A stretch of 64,000 nucleotides of DNA. Source: Nocardia amikacinitolerans NBRC 108937 (GTDB lineage: Bacteria > Actinomycetota > Actinomycetes > Mycobacteriales > Mycobacteriaceae). Made by a program: the position numbers and the translations under genes. The notes under the pieces are model-generated. The model searched no databases. It was not told the DNA's origin and saw only the letters and a program-made list of their open reading frames with translations. The stretch spans positions 62,001 to 126,000 of the forward strand of contig NZ_BDAU01000083.1 of assembly GCF_001612615.1 (NCBI RefSeq), written 5' to 3'. Below, in pieces: positions 1 through 10,812 of this stretch (position 1 is the stretch's first letter; each line of letters opens with the position of its first letter).

Positions 1-2070
1 TGTCGCGCGACCGTCTCCGACGCCGTTTGCCTCGATGGACGCCGGGTGCGGCGCTGGCGCCAGCGGACCGGTGCGTTCTCCTGCCGCGCCGACCCGTGAC
101 AGCGGTTCTCCAGCCGCTTTCCCGCCGCCGCCCGAACCGGCCGGCCCGGACGACGAATTGTCTTGTCCCCCGAGAAGTTCCGTCGGCAGCAACAGCCGCG
201 CCACGATGCCGCACACGGGCGCGACCGTCAGTTCGACGTCGATGCCCAGCCGCTTGGCGAGCCTGCCCACCACGTAGTGACCGAGGTAGCGGGTCGGGGC
301 GACCATGAAATCGCGATCGCCGCGCAGACGAGCGTTGGCCTCGGCCAGCTGGTCCGGTGGCAGGCCGACGCCGTGGTCGACCACCGCGAGCAGGTACCCG
401 CCGGGCAGCTTCCTGCCGTGGATCTCGACTTCCAGATCCGGTGGGGAGAAGGCGAGTCCGTTCTCGATCAATTCGGCGAGCATGTGCGCGAGCTCGCTGA
501 CCACCGCGCCCGCGACGGTCACCTCATCGATGCGGCGCAGCACGACCCTGCGGTAGTCGTCGACTTCGGACAGGCCAGCGCGTATCACGTCGGTGAGCGC
601 GATCGGTTCGGCCCAGCGCCGCGGACTGCCCTCGCCGACCAGCACCAGCAGGCTCTCGGCGTTGCGGCGCATGCGGGTGGCGAGATGGTCCAGTTCGAAC
701 AGATTCGACAGCGCCTTCGGATCGAGTTCCTCGCGTTCGAACTCGCTGATCAGACCGAGCTGGCGCCGGACGAGATTCTGATTGCGGCGGGCCAGATTCG
801 CCATGGACTCGGTGCTGTTGCGGCGCAGCAGCGCCTGTTCCGAGGACAGGTCGTAGGCGGTGGCCTGCACGCGATCCAAAGCGGTTGCGACAGCCGCGAT
901 CTCGACCGCGGCGCCGGGCGGCGTCCGCACCGGCCGCGGTCGATCCGGCTGCGTGTCGCCACCGGCGTGCCACGCGGCGATCACCTCGGGCAGCCGCCGC
1001 CCCGCGACGTCGTCGGCCTCGGCGGCCAGCACGGCGAGCGGCCGCACGATGGCGCGCACGCCTGCCACCACCAAGGCGATCTCGACCGCGATCGCGAGCA
1101 GCGCGGCGATCAGGAACCCCGCGAGGGTCAGCGCCGCGGTCCGGCGCAGCTCGGCCGCGCGCTGTCGCACCGCGTCGCCGACGGCCTGCTGCACGGCGCG
1201 CTGGTCATCGATGACGGCCGTCATCTGCGTCCACCACATGCTCGGATCCACCCGGCGCGGCAGCGGCCCGCCGCTGGAATCGATGGCCACGCGCTCGGAT
1301 TCGGCCGCGTTGGTCGCGTCGGCTCCGCGCAGTACGGTGTCGAGCAGCTCCCGCTGCGCGGCGGTGGCGTCGCGCGCGAACGCGGCGAGCGCAGCCGTCT
1401 TGGCGGCCCGGATGTCGAGGAAGTGCACGTACTCGCCGGGCTCGAAGCCGTCGGCGGCGAACACCCCGTTGAGGAAGCCGCGCTCGCGCGCCGTCTGCTC
1501 CTTCGCCTCGCCGAGCGCGTACAGCGCGAGCAGACCGTGCCGCACCTCGGCGTCGCGAGCCTGGTCCAGACCAAGCCGAGGACGGTTCAGCGCGTCGATG
1601 GAATCGGTGTAGAACTGGAACGCGGCCGCCCGGCCGATCCGGCCCGCGTCGACTTGGGCGCGGACCGCGGGCAATCCGGCGAGCTGACCGACCGCGACCC
1701 GGATCTCATCGGAACCCGATGCGCCACGGGACAATTCGGCGTCGAGCGCGCGTAGCGCCCGGTCGGTCGCCGCGCGCTGGTCGGCGACGGCCTGGTGCAG
1801 CCGGATGTCGCCGCCGAGCAGTCCGTTGCTCAGACCGCGCTCCCGCTGCGCCTCGTGCAACAGGTCCTGGACGACCAGCGCCAGCGAGACCGCGTCCACG
1901 GTGTTCCCGCTGCGCTGGAACGCCTGAACCTCCCTGGCGAGGGTGATGCCGAGCAGCGTGAGCACCAAAGTCAGCGAGACGAACAGGATTCTGGCCAATC
2001 GGCCCCGAATGGTGCGCGGCCGAACTATCCTTCCGACACCGGCGGGTTCCGACGCGGCGGCCGAAACCAT
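1..2070 (-). CDS. nitrate/nitrite-sensing-type sensor histidine kinase, 3'-truncated by window edge
   Basis: About 690 residues are visible and the C-terminus runs off the window. There is an N-terminal membrane helix (about residues 25-45), a helical periplasmic region with the QRERGLSNGLL motif of NIT-type sensors, a second membrane helix near residue 310, a HAMP-like linker, a helical dimerisation segment containing FELDHLATRMRRN, and an ATPase domain with N-box (ELIENGLAFSPP) and G-box (VVDHGVGLPP). A Gly/Ser-rich tail follows. I placed the start at the ATG at 2070; an in-frame GTG at 2103 is an alternative. The family is common in actinomycetes, usually next to roadblock/Ras-like small GTPase genes, which would lie outside this window. 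The signal sensed is unknown. Confidence 0.85.
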   Translation of the reverse strand, partial: MVSAAASEPAGVGRIVRPRTIRGRLARILFVSLTLVLTLLGITLAREVQAFQRSGNTVDAVSLALVVQDLLHEAQRERGLSNGLLGGDIRLHQAVADQRAATDRALRALDAELSRGASGSDEIRVAVGQLAGLPAVRAQVDAGRIGRAAAFQFYTDSIDALNRPRLGLDQARDAEVRHGLLALYALGEAKEQTARERGFLNGVFAADGFEPGEYVHFLDIRAAKTAALAAFARDATAAQRELLDTVLRGADATNAAESERVAIDSSGGPLPRRVDPSMWWTQMTAVIDDQRAVQQAVGDAVRQRAAELRRTAALTLAGFLIAALLAIAVEIALVVAGVRAIVRPLAVLAAEADDVAGRRLPEVIAAWHAGGDTQPDRPRPVRTPPGAAVEIAAVATALDRVQATAYDLSSEQALLRRNSTESMANLARRNQNLVRRQLGLISEFEREELDPKALSNLFELDHLATRMRRNAESLLVLVGEGSPRRWAEPIALTDVIRAGLSEVDDYRRVVLRRIDEVTVAGAVVSELAHMLAELIENGLAFSPPDLEVEIHGRKLPGGYLLAVVDHGVGLPPDQLAEANARLRGDRDFMVAPTRYLGHYVVGRLAKRLGIDVELTVAPVCGIVARLLLPTELLGGQDNSSSGPAGSGGGGKAAGEPLSRVGAAGERTGPLAPAPHPASIEANGVGDGRAT

Positions 2071-2489
2071 TGCCGCGCCGCCTGTTTGCGGCCTCGAACG
2101 CACACGTACCACCCCGCTCCTCGCGAACTGCGACCGCGACGGTTCGGGGACGAACGCGCGGAATCAGGAGCAAGCTGTCACAGCACAGCGGGGGGTGTCA
2201 ACGCGAAAATCCGACAAAACGGACACCGGTCACCATTCTAAACACGCTGGTAATCCAGTATTTTCGCGGTTTCGATCCGCTCACACCCCGCCGCCCGCGA
2301 CGGTGACCGCGGCACAGGTGAAGTGCACCACATCAGCACCTTCGCAAAGCCATCCCGGTGGCGTCGAATACCGAGCCATCGGCTTCGAATACCCGCGACG
2401 GCACCTTCGAAACCGCGCGAGGAATCATCGGAAACCGCACCGACGCTGTCGAAAGCCGCTTCAGTGGCTCACAACACGTCGCCGAGTCC
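2071..2489. other. intergenic region, no gene recognised
   Basis: No credible coding frame was seen on either strand. The half next to the kinase is comparatively AT-rich around 2200-2275 and probably carries its promoter. Three degenerate copies of TCGAATACC occur at 2364, 2385 and 2407 (21-22 nt apart); their meaning is unknown. Confidence 0.5.
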
Positions 2490-3518
2490 TCAGCCGATCG
2501 CGTCGGCGAGGATGCCGAGCACGGCGTCCGAGGTGTAGAACGGCTCGAGCCGCTCGCGAATCAGCTTGGCCAGCACACCGTTTCGCTTCGCGCCCTCGAT
2601 CACCGCAGGACCGTAGCGCAGGATCTCGGTGGCGATGTCGTCGCCGGAAAGGCCCAGCTCCGGCAGCATGGCCGCGAGCGTGTAGTCGCCGTACTTGGCG
2701 TAGAACACCTCGACACACTCCTCGACGAGCAGGCCGAAGTACTCCTTCTCGCGGGTGGTCACGGCGATCTCGTAGCAGAGCAGCACGAGTTCGTTGAGAT
2801 CCTTCTGGGTCAGGTACTCGCGCAGGCCGCTGACCGGCTCGTCGGCGTGCAGATCCCAGAACTCCATGGCGGCCGAGTGCACGGGTGCGTCGCGCAGCAT
2901 CTCGCGGATCGCGTTGTTGGTGCGCTTGAGCGCGAACATCGCGCCCTTGCCCGCGAGATCGCCGACGAAGGTGCCGTCGGCGGCCTTCTTGGCGCGGTTG
3001 GCGGCCGACTGACCCAGCGACATGAGCGAGGAGACGCCGGGGATCTTCTCGGCGCGTTCCCGGTTGGCCTGCATGAAGTCGTTGATCAGCTTGTCGACGA
3101 ACTTCGAGGCCACGGTGGCGACCAGCGGGCTCTCGGTGAGCCGGTCCAGGATGCGCTCCTGGGCCTGGTGCATGCCGAAGATCTTCTCCAGCAACGCCTC
3201 CACCGGCTCCCGCTCGACCACCTCGCCGAGGGTGTAGTCGTGGTTGGCCGCGATGTTGTCGTAGATCGAGTCCGCGAACACCCCGACCATGTCGGCAAGG
3301 ACGGGACTGCCGCCGATCAGGTCGACGATTGTCGCGACCGTCTGCTTCGCCTGGTCGATCTCCACGACTTCGCGGAACAGGAGCGTGTCGGCGACGCCGA
3401 GCACCGCTTCGACATCGCGGGCGACCACCTCGGCGAAACGGTCGCCGGTCACCTCGGCGAGCAGCCACTCCACCTGGGCATCCAGCAGCCGTTCGGCGAT
3501 CTCACGCGGCTCGCTCAT
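2490..3518 (-). CDS. conserved hypothetical protein, all-helical
   Basis: 342 residues, not assigned to a named family. The protein is acidic and predicted almost entirely helical, with no signal peptide, no membrane segment and no catalytic motif I recognise. It contains a stretch rich in Lys/Arg/Ala (around residues 160-200) between two longer helical halves. The start was placed at the ATG beginning MSEPREIAE; ATGs at 3533 and 3551 in the same frame are possible. It is followed upstream by another small unrecognised gene on the same strand (3570-4076), with about 50 nt between them, so the two may form one transcription unit. Function unknown. Confidence 0.75.
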   Translation of the reverse strand: MSEPREIAERLLDAQVEWLLAEVTGDRFAEVVARDVEAVLGVADTLLFREVVEIDQAKQTVATIVDLIGGSPVLADMVGVFADSIYDNIAANHDYTLGEVVEREPVEALLEKIFGMHQAQERILDRLTESPLVATVASKFVDKLINDFMQANRERAEKIPGVSSLMSLGQSAANRAKKAADGTFVGDLAGKGAMFALKRTNNAIREMLRDAPVHSAAMEFWDLHADEPVSGLREYLTQKDLNELVLLCYEIAVTTREKEYFGLLVEECVEVFYAKYGDYTLAAMLPELGLSGDDIATEILRYGPAVIEGAKRNGVLAKLIRERLEPFYTSDAVLGILADAIG

Positions 3519-3569
3519 CGAAATTCCACCCATTCGTTCTCGGTCCGGCACAGGTCGGACCAGCGCGGG

Positions 3570-4076
3570 TCAGCCCGCGTCGTTGCCGCGCAGCGATTTC
3601 CGTATCTGGTCCAGACGTTCCCGCGCGGCCTTCTCGCGCGCGGCGAATCGTTCGTCGGCGCTGCGGCCCGCCGGGGTCTGCCGGTCGAGCTCACCCATCC
3701 CCTGCGCAGTGCCGAAGCGCTGCTCGACCTTATCGCGAACCGACTCGAAAGTAGGCACCCCGGATGGCGAATATCCGCCGGTCTCGGGCGGTGCGGTGAT
3801 ACCGGTCGGTTGAACCGGTACCGCCGGTACCGGGAAACCGCCTCCGACCTGCCCGGATGCCGACGCGTCCGCGACGCTGTCATAAACCGAAGCGCCGGAC
3901 GTGGCGGGACTCACATCGGACCCGGTGCTCGTATCACCCGCCCCGATCAGCTCGTCAAGGGCCGCGCGGACGGCCCAGAACGTCGAGCGCCCCTCCACCG
4001 CGGCGCGCAACGTCGCCGCCAGTTCCGCGTCCGGCAGGGCGGCGAGTCGGGCGAGGATTTCTCTCGTATCGCTCAT
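3570..4076 (-). CDS. hypothetical protein with disordered middle
   Basis: 168 residues, not recognised. A short helical N-terminal domain (about 1-50) is followed by a Gly/Ser/Pro/Thr-rich low-complexity stretch (about 50-105) and a charged helical C-terminus with REKAARERLDQIRKSL. There is no signal peptide. A -10-like TAGCCT lies 6 nt upstream of the ATG (complement of 4083-4088), so the transcript may be leaderless. It sits directly upstream of the 2490-3518 gene and may be co-transcribed with it. Confidence 0.7.
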   Translation of the reverse strand: MSDTREILARLAALPDAELAATLRAAVEGRSTFWAVRAALDELIGAGDTSTGSDVSPATSGASVYDSVADASASGQVGGGFPVPAVPVQPTGITAPPETGGYSPSGVPTFESVRDKVEQRFGTAQGMGELDRQTPAGRSADERFAAREKAARERLDQIRKSLRGNDAG

Positions 4077-4116
4077 AACGCCAGGCTACGCACCGGAACA
4101 GACCGCTCGCCCCGTG

Positions 4117-4884
4117 CTATTCGGCGAGCACCTCCATCGCCCAGGCCCGCAGGGTGGCGGGCCATTCGGCGCCGAGCAGCGCGATGAGGTCGTTGTGCCC
4201 GCCGCCCGGCACCACCACGAGCCGTTTCGGTTCCGGCGCCGCGGCATACAACCGCTCGGCATTGCGCAGCGGTAGCAGTTCGTCTTGGTCGCCGTGCATG
4301 ATCAGCACCGGCGCGGTGAGTCCGGCGATCCTCCGCAGGTTCGGGTAGGCGTCGGGGATCAGCGGGCGCGGCAGGAACGGGTAGATCGACCCGGCCGCGT
4401 CACGGATGCCGGTGAAGGTCGACATCAGCACCAACCCGGCGGGCGGATGCGCCACGGCCAGCTCGAGCAGCACACCGCCGCCCAGCGACTTGCCCAGGTA
4501 CAGCACCCGATTCGGGTCCACCTCCGGCCGGGCGAGCAGCGCGGCGCGCGCCGCACGCGCGTCGAGGTAGGTGCCGTGCTCGCTGGGTCGTCCGGTGCTG
4601 CGGCCGTAGCCGCGGTAGTCGAAGGCGAGCACGTCGAAGCCCGCGGCGACCAGCAGCGCGAAGATCGCGACCCGGTCGCCGATATTGCCCGCGTTGCCGT
4701 GCGCGAAGAGGACGTGCCCGATCGAGCGCGGCGCGGGCAACCACCAGGCGTGCAGCGTCTCACCGTCGTCGGTCCGCGGGGACAGGTCGATGTAGTCCAG
4801 GCCGACCGCGGCGGGCGTCTGCCAGACCTGCCGCTCCGGCAGGTAGGTCAGCGCGTTGAGGATCCGAGCCGCGGGATGTCGCAT
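4117..4884 (-). CDS. alpha/beta hydrolase (BEM46-like)
   Basis: 255 residues with the layout of the serine alpha/beta hydrolase fold. Visible are the oxyanion motif FAHGNAGN near residue 60, the nucleophile elbow LGKSLGGG near residue 130, a likely acid in HGDQDELLP and the catalytic His in PGGGHNDL near the C-terminus. The FAHGNAGN signature is typical of the BEM46/ABHD13-like group, whose members are peptidases or esterases of mostly unknown substrate. No clear signal peptide is seen. The gene lies between unrelated small genes on the same strand, so context does not indicate a substrate. Confidence 0.85.
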   Translation of the reverse strand: MRHPAARILNALTYLPERQVWQTPAAVGLDYIDLSPRTDDGETLHAWWLPAPRSIGHVLFAHGNAGNIGDRVAIFALLVAAGFDVLAFDYRGYGRSTGRPSEHGTYLDARAARAALLARPEVDPNRVLYLGKSLGGGVLLELAVAHPPAGLVLMSTFTGIRDAAGSIYPFLPRPLIPDAYPNLRRIAGLTAPVLIMHGDQDELLPLRNAERLYAAAPEPKRLVVVPGGGHNDLIALLGAEWPATLRAWAMEVLAE

Positions 4885-4950
4885 GCAGACGTTCTTACCC
4901 CGCCCGGCCCGGGTGAGTCTGCCCGACCCGCCCCGACTCGGCGGCCGGGT

Positions 4951-5241
4951 TCAGTCGACGACCACGTCGACGCCGCGCCAGAACGCCACCCGGTCGCGCA
5001 CCATCTCGGCGTCCGGCTTGGGTGTCGGGTAGTACCAGGCGGCGTCGGGGTTGCGCTCGCCGTCGACGGTCACCGTGTAGTAGGACGCGGTGCCCTTCCA
5101 CGGGCAGATCGTGTGGTGTTCGCTGGGCTCGAAGTACTCGCGGCGCACGGCGTCCGCGGGAAAGTAGTGATTGCCCTCCACCACCACGGTGTCGTCGCTC
5201 TCGGCGAGCACCGTCTCGCGCCATACCGCTCGTACGGTCAT
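4951..5241 (-). CDS. DUF427 domain-containing protein
   Basis: 96 residues. The sequence matches the DUF427 family: ESDDTVVVEGNHYFP at the N-terminus, the core CPWKGTASYYTV, and the C-terminal AWYYPTPKPDAEMVRDRVAFW. The family forms a small beta-rich fold of unknown biochemical role and is widespread in actinobacteria and proteobacteria. The start was chosen at ATG 5241 because it has a GGGAGG ribosome-binding site a few bases upstream; an in-frame ATG at 5274 lacks one. It is divergently placed from the SDR gene at 5452. Confidence 0.9.
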   Translation of the reverse strand: MTVRAVWRETVLAESDDTVVVEGNHYFPADAVRREYFEPSEHHTICPWKGTASYYTVTVDGERNPDAAWYYPTPKPDAEMVRDRVAFWRGVDVVVD

Positions 5242-5451
5242 CGGACCTCCCGGTCGTCGGAGGAAAGCTGCCAACCGCCACGCTACTCCCGAACACCCCG
5301 CCGCCTGCCGCCGCGAGCGCCGATCCCGGAGCGACCGTTTCGCAACGCCCGTGTCGTGTTGCCCGTGTCACACGGCTGCTCCGTCACAAGGGCACGATCT
5401 CCGGCGTCTTGTGTTCGTTCAGCACACAGCACCCACGAGTGAGGACGAACC

Positions 5452-6219
5452 ATGAACGAGCCCAACGGAAATCGAACGATCGCCTTGGTCACCGGGGCCA
5501 ACAAGGGGATCGGCCGTGCGGCCGCCGAGGCACTCGCGGCGCAGGGCGCGATAGTCCTGATCGGTGCGAGAGACCGGCGACGCGGCGAAGAGGCCGCCGC
5601 GGCGCTGCGCGTGGCAGGTGGCAGTGTGCACGCGATCGCCTTGGACGTCACCGACTCGAGCACCGTCCAGGCCGCCGCGACGTACGTCGAGGAACGCTTC
5701 GGGCAGCTCGACGTGCTGATCAACAACGCGGGAATCACCGGCTCCGGGCAGGTGTCCCCGGAAGACGCCCACGACCAACTCCCCAGCACGGTCGATCTGG
5801 ACATGGTCCGGTCGGTGTTCGAGACCAACGTCTTCGGGGTGATCGCGGTGACCAATGCCATGCTGCCGCTGTTGCGGCGCTCGCGAGCACCGCGCGTCGT
5901 CAACGTCAGCAGTCACGCCGCGTCCCTGGCCCTCACGAGCGATCCGGACGGCCCCTTCGCGTCTCTCCTGCCGTCGGCGGCGTACACGCCGTCCAAGGCG
6001 GCGCTCAACGCGCTGACCGTGCAATACGCCAACGAGTTGCGCAAGGACGGCATCCTCGTCAACGCTGTCGCCCCTGGTTACGTCGACACCGATAGCAACA
6101 ACCACACCGGGTTCCTGACGCCCGCGGAGGGCGCGGCGGTCTTGGTGCGCCTGGCTACGCTCGGCGCCGACGGGCCGACCGGTGGCTTCTTCGGTGCGGA
6201 CGGCCCGGTGCCCTGGTGA
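5452..6219 (+). CDS. SDR family NAD(P)-dependent oxidoreductase
   Basis: 255 residues, a classical short-chain dehydrogenase. The cofactor motif TGANKGIG is near residue 14, NNAG near residue 90, the catalytic Ser in NVSSHAAS, and the active-site YTPSK near residue 182. The 20-residue insertion between the catalytic Ser and Tyr and the ANKGIG motif resemble carbonyl-reductase-like SDRs. The start ATG follows closely on GAGGACGAACC. The gene is monocistronic: the DUF427 gene diverges upstream and a strong hairpin lies immediately downstream. The substrate cannot be inferred. Confidence 0.88.
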   Translation: MNEPNGNRTIALVTGANKGIGRAAAEALAAQGAIVLIGARDRRRGEEAAAALRVAGGSVHAIALDVTDSSTVQAAATYVEERFGQLDVLINNAGITGSGQVSPEDAHDQLPSTVDLDMVRSVFETNVFGVIAVTNAMLPLLRRSRAPRVVNVSSHAASLALTSDPDGPFASLLPSAAYTPSKAALNALTVQYANELRKDGILVNAVAPGYVDTDSNNHTGFLTPAEGAAVLVRLATLGADGPTGGFFGADGPVPW

Positions 6220-6237
6220 CGACCGGCCCTGGTCACA

Positions 6238-6275
6238 CAACGGCGTCCTTACCCGATCCGGGCAGGACGCCGTTG
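6238..6275. terminator. intrinsic terminator hairpin between SDR and pheT
   Basis: A perfect 12-bp inverted repeat, CAACGGCGTCCT (6238-6249) and AGGACGCCGTTG (6264-6275), with a 14-nt loop. It lies between the convergent SDR and pheT genes and can serve both strands. No long U-tract follows, as is usual in high-GC actinomycetes. Confidence 0.75.
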
Positions 6276-6303
6276 CGCGTCTGTCGTCGATCCACCTGAT
6301 GAG

Positions 6304-6363
6304 CGCAGGCGGGCGAAGTCCGCCTCGGCCCGCGTGGCCGGAGCGAATGCGGCGGTACGGCTA
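6304..6363 (-). repeat. 3'-end repeat element, copy A
   Basis: Read on the minus strand it begins at the pheT stop codon and shares most positions with the element at the end of the universal stress protein gene (30253-30318): CGTACCGCCGC, TCGCTCCGGCC, GCGGGC and CGGACTTCG occur in the same order and near-identical spacing. It contains a small hairpin GGCG-GACTT-CGCC, which in the other copy is GACG-GACTT-CGTC. Confidence 0.6.
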
Positions 6364-8865
6364 ACCGCGCAGGACCGCGCCCACCGCCTCGGCGGCCGAG
6401 GCGACCGCGGCGTCGCGGGCGGCGCTCGCCTCGTCCTCGGTCAGCGTGCGATCGGCGGCGCGGAAACGCAGGGCGTAGGTGAGGGACTTGCGACCCTCGC
6501 CCGCCTGCGCGCCCTCGTACACGTCGAACAGGGCGATGTCCTCGAGCAACTCGCCGCCGCCGGTGCGCAGCGCGGCCTCGACCGAGCCGGCGGGCACCGA
6601 CTTCTCGACGCTCACCGACACGTCCTGCAGCACCGCCGGGAACGGCGACACCACCGGAACCGGACGGGACTCGCGCAGCGGCAGCGCGTCCAGGTTCAGC
6701 TCGAGCGCGCAGGTGCGCGGCGGCAGGCCGGAACGTTCCAGCACGGCCGGGTGCAGTTCACCGGCGTGGCCGACGACCTGGCCGTCCACCACCAGCTCGG
6801 CGCAGCGGCCGGGATGCCAGGGCAGGTGCGCGCCCGCGCGACGCTCGATGGTCACGCCCGCCGCGTCCGCGATGGCATCGGCCAAGGCGAACGCGTCGGC
6901 GGCCTCGGCTTGCCGTCCTGGACCCCACGGCCCGCGCGGCTCGCGGCGGCCGGTCAGCACGGCGCCGACGTGCACCGGCTGGGCGGGCAGCGAGTCGATC
7001 AGCTCGGCGATCTGCTCGTCGGTCGGACGACGGTCCACCGCGAGCGCCTCGACGGCCCTGGTGTTCGGACCGGGCAGCACCACCTGGGCGATGCCGTAGA
7101 TCGTCAGGTCGCGGGCGCCGCGGGAGATGTTGCGGGCGGCCACCTCGAACAGACCGGGCAGCAACGTGGTGGCCAGTTCGGCGCGCTCCACGTCGAGCGG
7201 GTTGAGCACCCGGGTGGTGGTGCGGCGCGGATCGTCGGCGTCCAAGCCCCAGGTGTCGAACACGCCGGCGGGCAGGAACATCGGCGGCGGCACCTCGACG
7301 CCACCGGCGAAGGCCAGCGCCCGGCTGACCGCGCGGCGACGGCGCTGCGCGGCGGTGAGTCCGCGCCCGGCCGGGGCGGTCGGCAGCACCGAGGGGATCT
7401 GCTCAAGCCCCTCGAGCCGGAGTACCTCCTCCACCAGGTCGGCGGGCTGGGCCAGGTCGGGCCGCCAGCTCGGCGGAGTGACCACGAGCTGACCGTGTCC
7501 GGTCTCCTCGTTCACCGCCACCTCGACGGTGCAGCCGATCTGGGCGAGTCGGCGCGCGGACGTGCCGGTCGGGTACGTGACACCCGCGACGCGGTCGGCC
7601 AGGTCGATGTCGATGCGGATCGGCTCCGCGGGCGGCGTCGGCACCCGCACGTCGGTGAGCACGGGCTCGATGGTGCCGCCCGCGATCTCGGCGAGCAGGG
7701 TGGCGGCCCGGTCCAGCGCGACGACGTTGATCTCGGGATCGACCACGCGCTCGTAGCGCTTGCCCGCCTCGGACACCAGTTTGTGCCTGCGCGCGGTGCG
7801 GTAGACGAGCAGCGGGTTCCAGGTGGCCGCCTCGAGCACCACGTCGGTGGTCTGCGAACCGACCTCGGTGCTCGCGCCGCCCATCACGCCCGCCAGCGAG
7901 ACCACACCGGAATCGTCGGCGATCACCACGTCCTCGGCGTCGAGCACCCGCTCCACCTCGTCGAGGGTGCGCAGCGACTCGCCCTTGTGCGCGGTGCGGA
8001 CCACCAGGCCGCCGGTGAGCTTGTCGGCGTCGAAGGCGTGCAGCGGCTGGCCGAGCTCGAGCATGACGTAGTTGGTCACGTCGACCGCAGGGGAGATCGG
8101 GCGCACGCCCGACAGCAGCAGCCGCCGCTGCAGCCACCACGGGCTGACCGCGTTCGGGTCGATGCCGGTGACCCGGCGCACCGCGAAGCGGGTGCACTTG
8201 GAGGAGGGCTCCAGCTTCACCGACCAGGCGTCGGCCTCGTCGTCGGGCAGCGTCCGCACCGCCGGGTCGGCGTACTCGAGATCGAAGCCGCAGGCCAGCT
8301 CGCGCGCCAAGCCGCGCACCGAGAAGCAGTAGCCGCGGTCGGGCGTGATGTTCAGCTCGATGACGGTGTCGTTCAGGCCTAGCAGCTCGTTGGCGTCCGT
8401 GCCCGGCTCGGCGGTGCCCGGCTCCAGCACCAGGATGCCGGAGTGGTCCTTGCCGATGCCGAGCTCGGCGACCGAGCAGATCATGCCGTTGGAGACGTGG
8501 CCGTAGGTCTTGCGCGAGGAGATCTTGAAGCCGCCGGGCAGCTCGCCGCCGGGCAGCACCACGACGACGAGATCGCCGACGGCGAAATTCCGTGCGCCGC
8601 AGACGATTTCCTGCAGCTCGGGGTTGCCGACGTCGACCTTGCAGAAGCGGATCGGCTTCTTGAACTCGGTCAGCTCGGTGATCTCGGCGACGCGGCCGAC
8701 CACCAGCGGCTTGTCGATGTCACCGGTCACCCGCTGGAGCTTGTCGACCTCTTCGACTTCCAGACCCACGCGGACGAACCCGGCATCCAGTTCCTCCGGC
8801 GTCACCGACCACTCGGGCGTGGTGCGCTGGATGATCTCGGTCAGCCAGGACTGCGCTACTCGCAC
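6361..8865 (-). CDS. pheT: phenylalanine--tRNA ligase beta subunit
   Basis: 834 residues, the usual length for bacterial PheT. It pairs with PheS to charge tRNA-Phe in the cytoplasm as an alpha2beta2 enzyme. Visible parts are the N-terminal tRNA-binding (EMAP/OB-fold) domain with VVGRVAEI and VCGARNF, the B3/B4 editing core ([36 protein letters not shown]), the B5 domain ([11 protein letters not shown]...WRPDL), and the C-terminal ferredoxin-fold anticodon-binding domain ([19 protein letters not shown], ending at VGAVLRG). It lies 49 nt downstream of pheS in the same orientation, the standard pheST operon. Confidence 0.98.
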   Translation of the reverse strand: MRVAQSWLTEIIQRTTPEWSVTPEELDAGFVRVGLEVEEVDKLQRVTGDIDKPLVVGRVAEITELTEFKKPIRFCKVDVGNPELQEIVCGARNFAVGDLVVVVLPGGELPGGFKISSRKTYGHVSNGMICSVAELGIGKDHSGILVLEPGTAEPGTDANELLGLNDTVIELNITPDRGYCFSVRGLARELACGFDLEYADPAVRTLPDDEADAWSVKLEPSSKCTRFAVRRVTGIDPNAVSPWWLQRRLLLSGVRPISPAVDVTNYVMLELGQPLHAFDADKLTGGLVVRTAHKGESLRTLDEVERVLDAEDVVIADDSGVVSLAGVMGGASTEVGSQTTDVVLEAATWNPLLVYRTARRHKLVSEAGKRYERVVDPEINVVALDRAATLLAEIAGGTIEPVLTDVRVPTPPAEPIRIDIDLADRVAGVTYPTGTSARRLAQIGCTVEVAVNEETGHGQLVVTPPSWRPDLAQPADLVEEVLRLEGLEQIPSVLPTAPAGRGLTAAQRRRRAVSRALAFAGGVEVPPPMFLPAGVFDTWGLDADDPRRTTTRVLNPLDVERAELATTLLPGLFEVAARNISRGARDLTIYGIAQVVLPGPNTRAVEALAVDRRPTDEQIAELIDSLPAQPVHVGAVLTGRREPRGPWGPGRQAEAADAFALADAIADAAGVTIERRAGAHLPWHPGRCAELVVDGQVVGHAGELHPAVLERSGLPPRTCALELNLDALPLRESRPVPVVSPFPAVLQDVSVSVEKSVPAGSVEAALRTGGGELLEDIALFDVYEGAQAGEGRKSLTYALRFRAADRTLTEDEASAARDAAVASAAEAVGAVLRG

Positions 8866-8914
8866 TTGAGGTTTCGCTCTCTCGATCGAAGGGAGTTCGG
8901 GAATCGGGCCGGTG

Positions 8915-10033
<1,119 letters not shown>

Positions 10034-10258
10034 TTATTGCCTACCCACATTGCTGCTGGTGGAATCCTATTGGATCGGCTGTGTCCGAATCACGCGGATT
10101 ACCCGCTACCGGCGCGGCGAGTGTGCTAGAGCCACCGATCGGGTCCATGGAACCGGGCATCCGCGCAGGTATGCGCCTCGCCCGGCGCGAGCGGTCGCGT
10201 CGGCGGCGTGATCGCCCGTCGGCTCGCCAGAACCCGCTCGGACCTTCCATCCGGCCGG

Positions 10259-10786
10259 TCACCAGAGCGGTTCGTACACCGCCTCGCCGTCCAGATCGGG
10301 GGCGACGGGCAGGAAGTCCGGGACCGTCCGCGCGGCGCTGGCCCGCATCTTGGCGACCGCCTCCTCCACGCCGGGCGCGGCGATGCCGAGCCGGTCGAGC
10401 AGTTCCGCGCGCACCTCGAGGAACTCGGGCCGATCTACGGCGAACTCCTCCTCCAGCTCGGCCACCGGACGGCCCGCGCCGAGATCGCGCCAGTACGGGT
10501 AGGTCGCGATCAACGTGACCGCCTCCACCAGATCGGCGGCGAGCAGGACCGCGCCGCCCTCGGAATCGGCGTACAGCACCGGGCGCTCCGTCCCCGGCGC
10601 GCCGCACAGGAAGAACGTGCCGCCCGCACCGTCACCGGCGATCGGCGTGAGCGGCGTTCCGTTCGGCAGCCGCAGGTCCTCGACGGGCTCGCGGCGCGTG
10701 ACGTCGAAGTCACTCGGCCAGGCCAGCAGCCCGGCCAGTTCGGGATCGCCCTCGATCCGGCGCAGCAGTTCGTCCCCGGCGCTCAT
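10259..10786 (-). CDS. hypothetical cytoplasmic protein
   Basis: 175 residues, acidic, not confidently assigned. The middle reads like a small beta-rich fold (GGTFFLCGAPG, RPVLYADSEGGAVLLAADL) followed by helices, a pattern reminiscent of SUKH/SMI1-type proteins, but this likeness is weak. There is no signal peptide and no catalytic motif. A -10-like TAGGGT (complement of 10793-10798) lies 6 nt before the ATG, suggesting a leaderless mRNA. It stands between pheS and the rRNA methyltransferase, on the same strand as both. Confidence 0.7.
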   Translation of the reverse strand: MSAGDELLRRIEGDPELAGLLAWPSDFDVTRREPVEDLRLPNGTPLTPIAGDGAGGTFFLCGAPGTERPVLYADSEGGAVLLAADLVEAVTLIATYPYWRDLGAGRPVAELEEEFAVDRPEFLEVRAELLDRLGIAAPGVEEAVAKMRASAARTVPDFLPVAPDLDGEAVYEPLW

Positions 10787-10812
10787 GATCGAACCCTAGA
10801 ACGCCCCCGCCC

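Noticed and set aside
163-1755. Long plus-strand open frame of 530 codons
   Set aside because: It is the antisense shadow of the sensor kinase; the minus strand gives recognisable NIT, dimerisation and ATPase motifs, while the plus-strand product is a GC-biased mix without any domain.
2358-4187. Plus-strand frames of 600+ codons over the two hypothetical genes, and similar long frames opposite pheT, uvrA, the debranching enzyme, uvrB and rpsA
   Set aside because: Artefacts of high GC: stop codons are rare in the complementary frame. No ribosome-binding sites, no domains; the opposite strand codes for known proteins.
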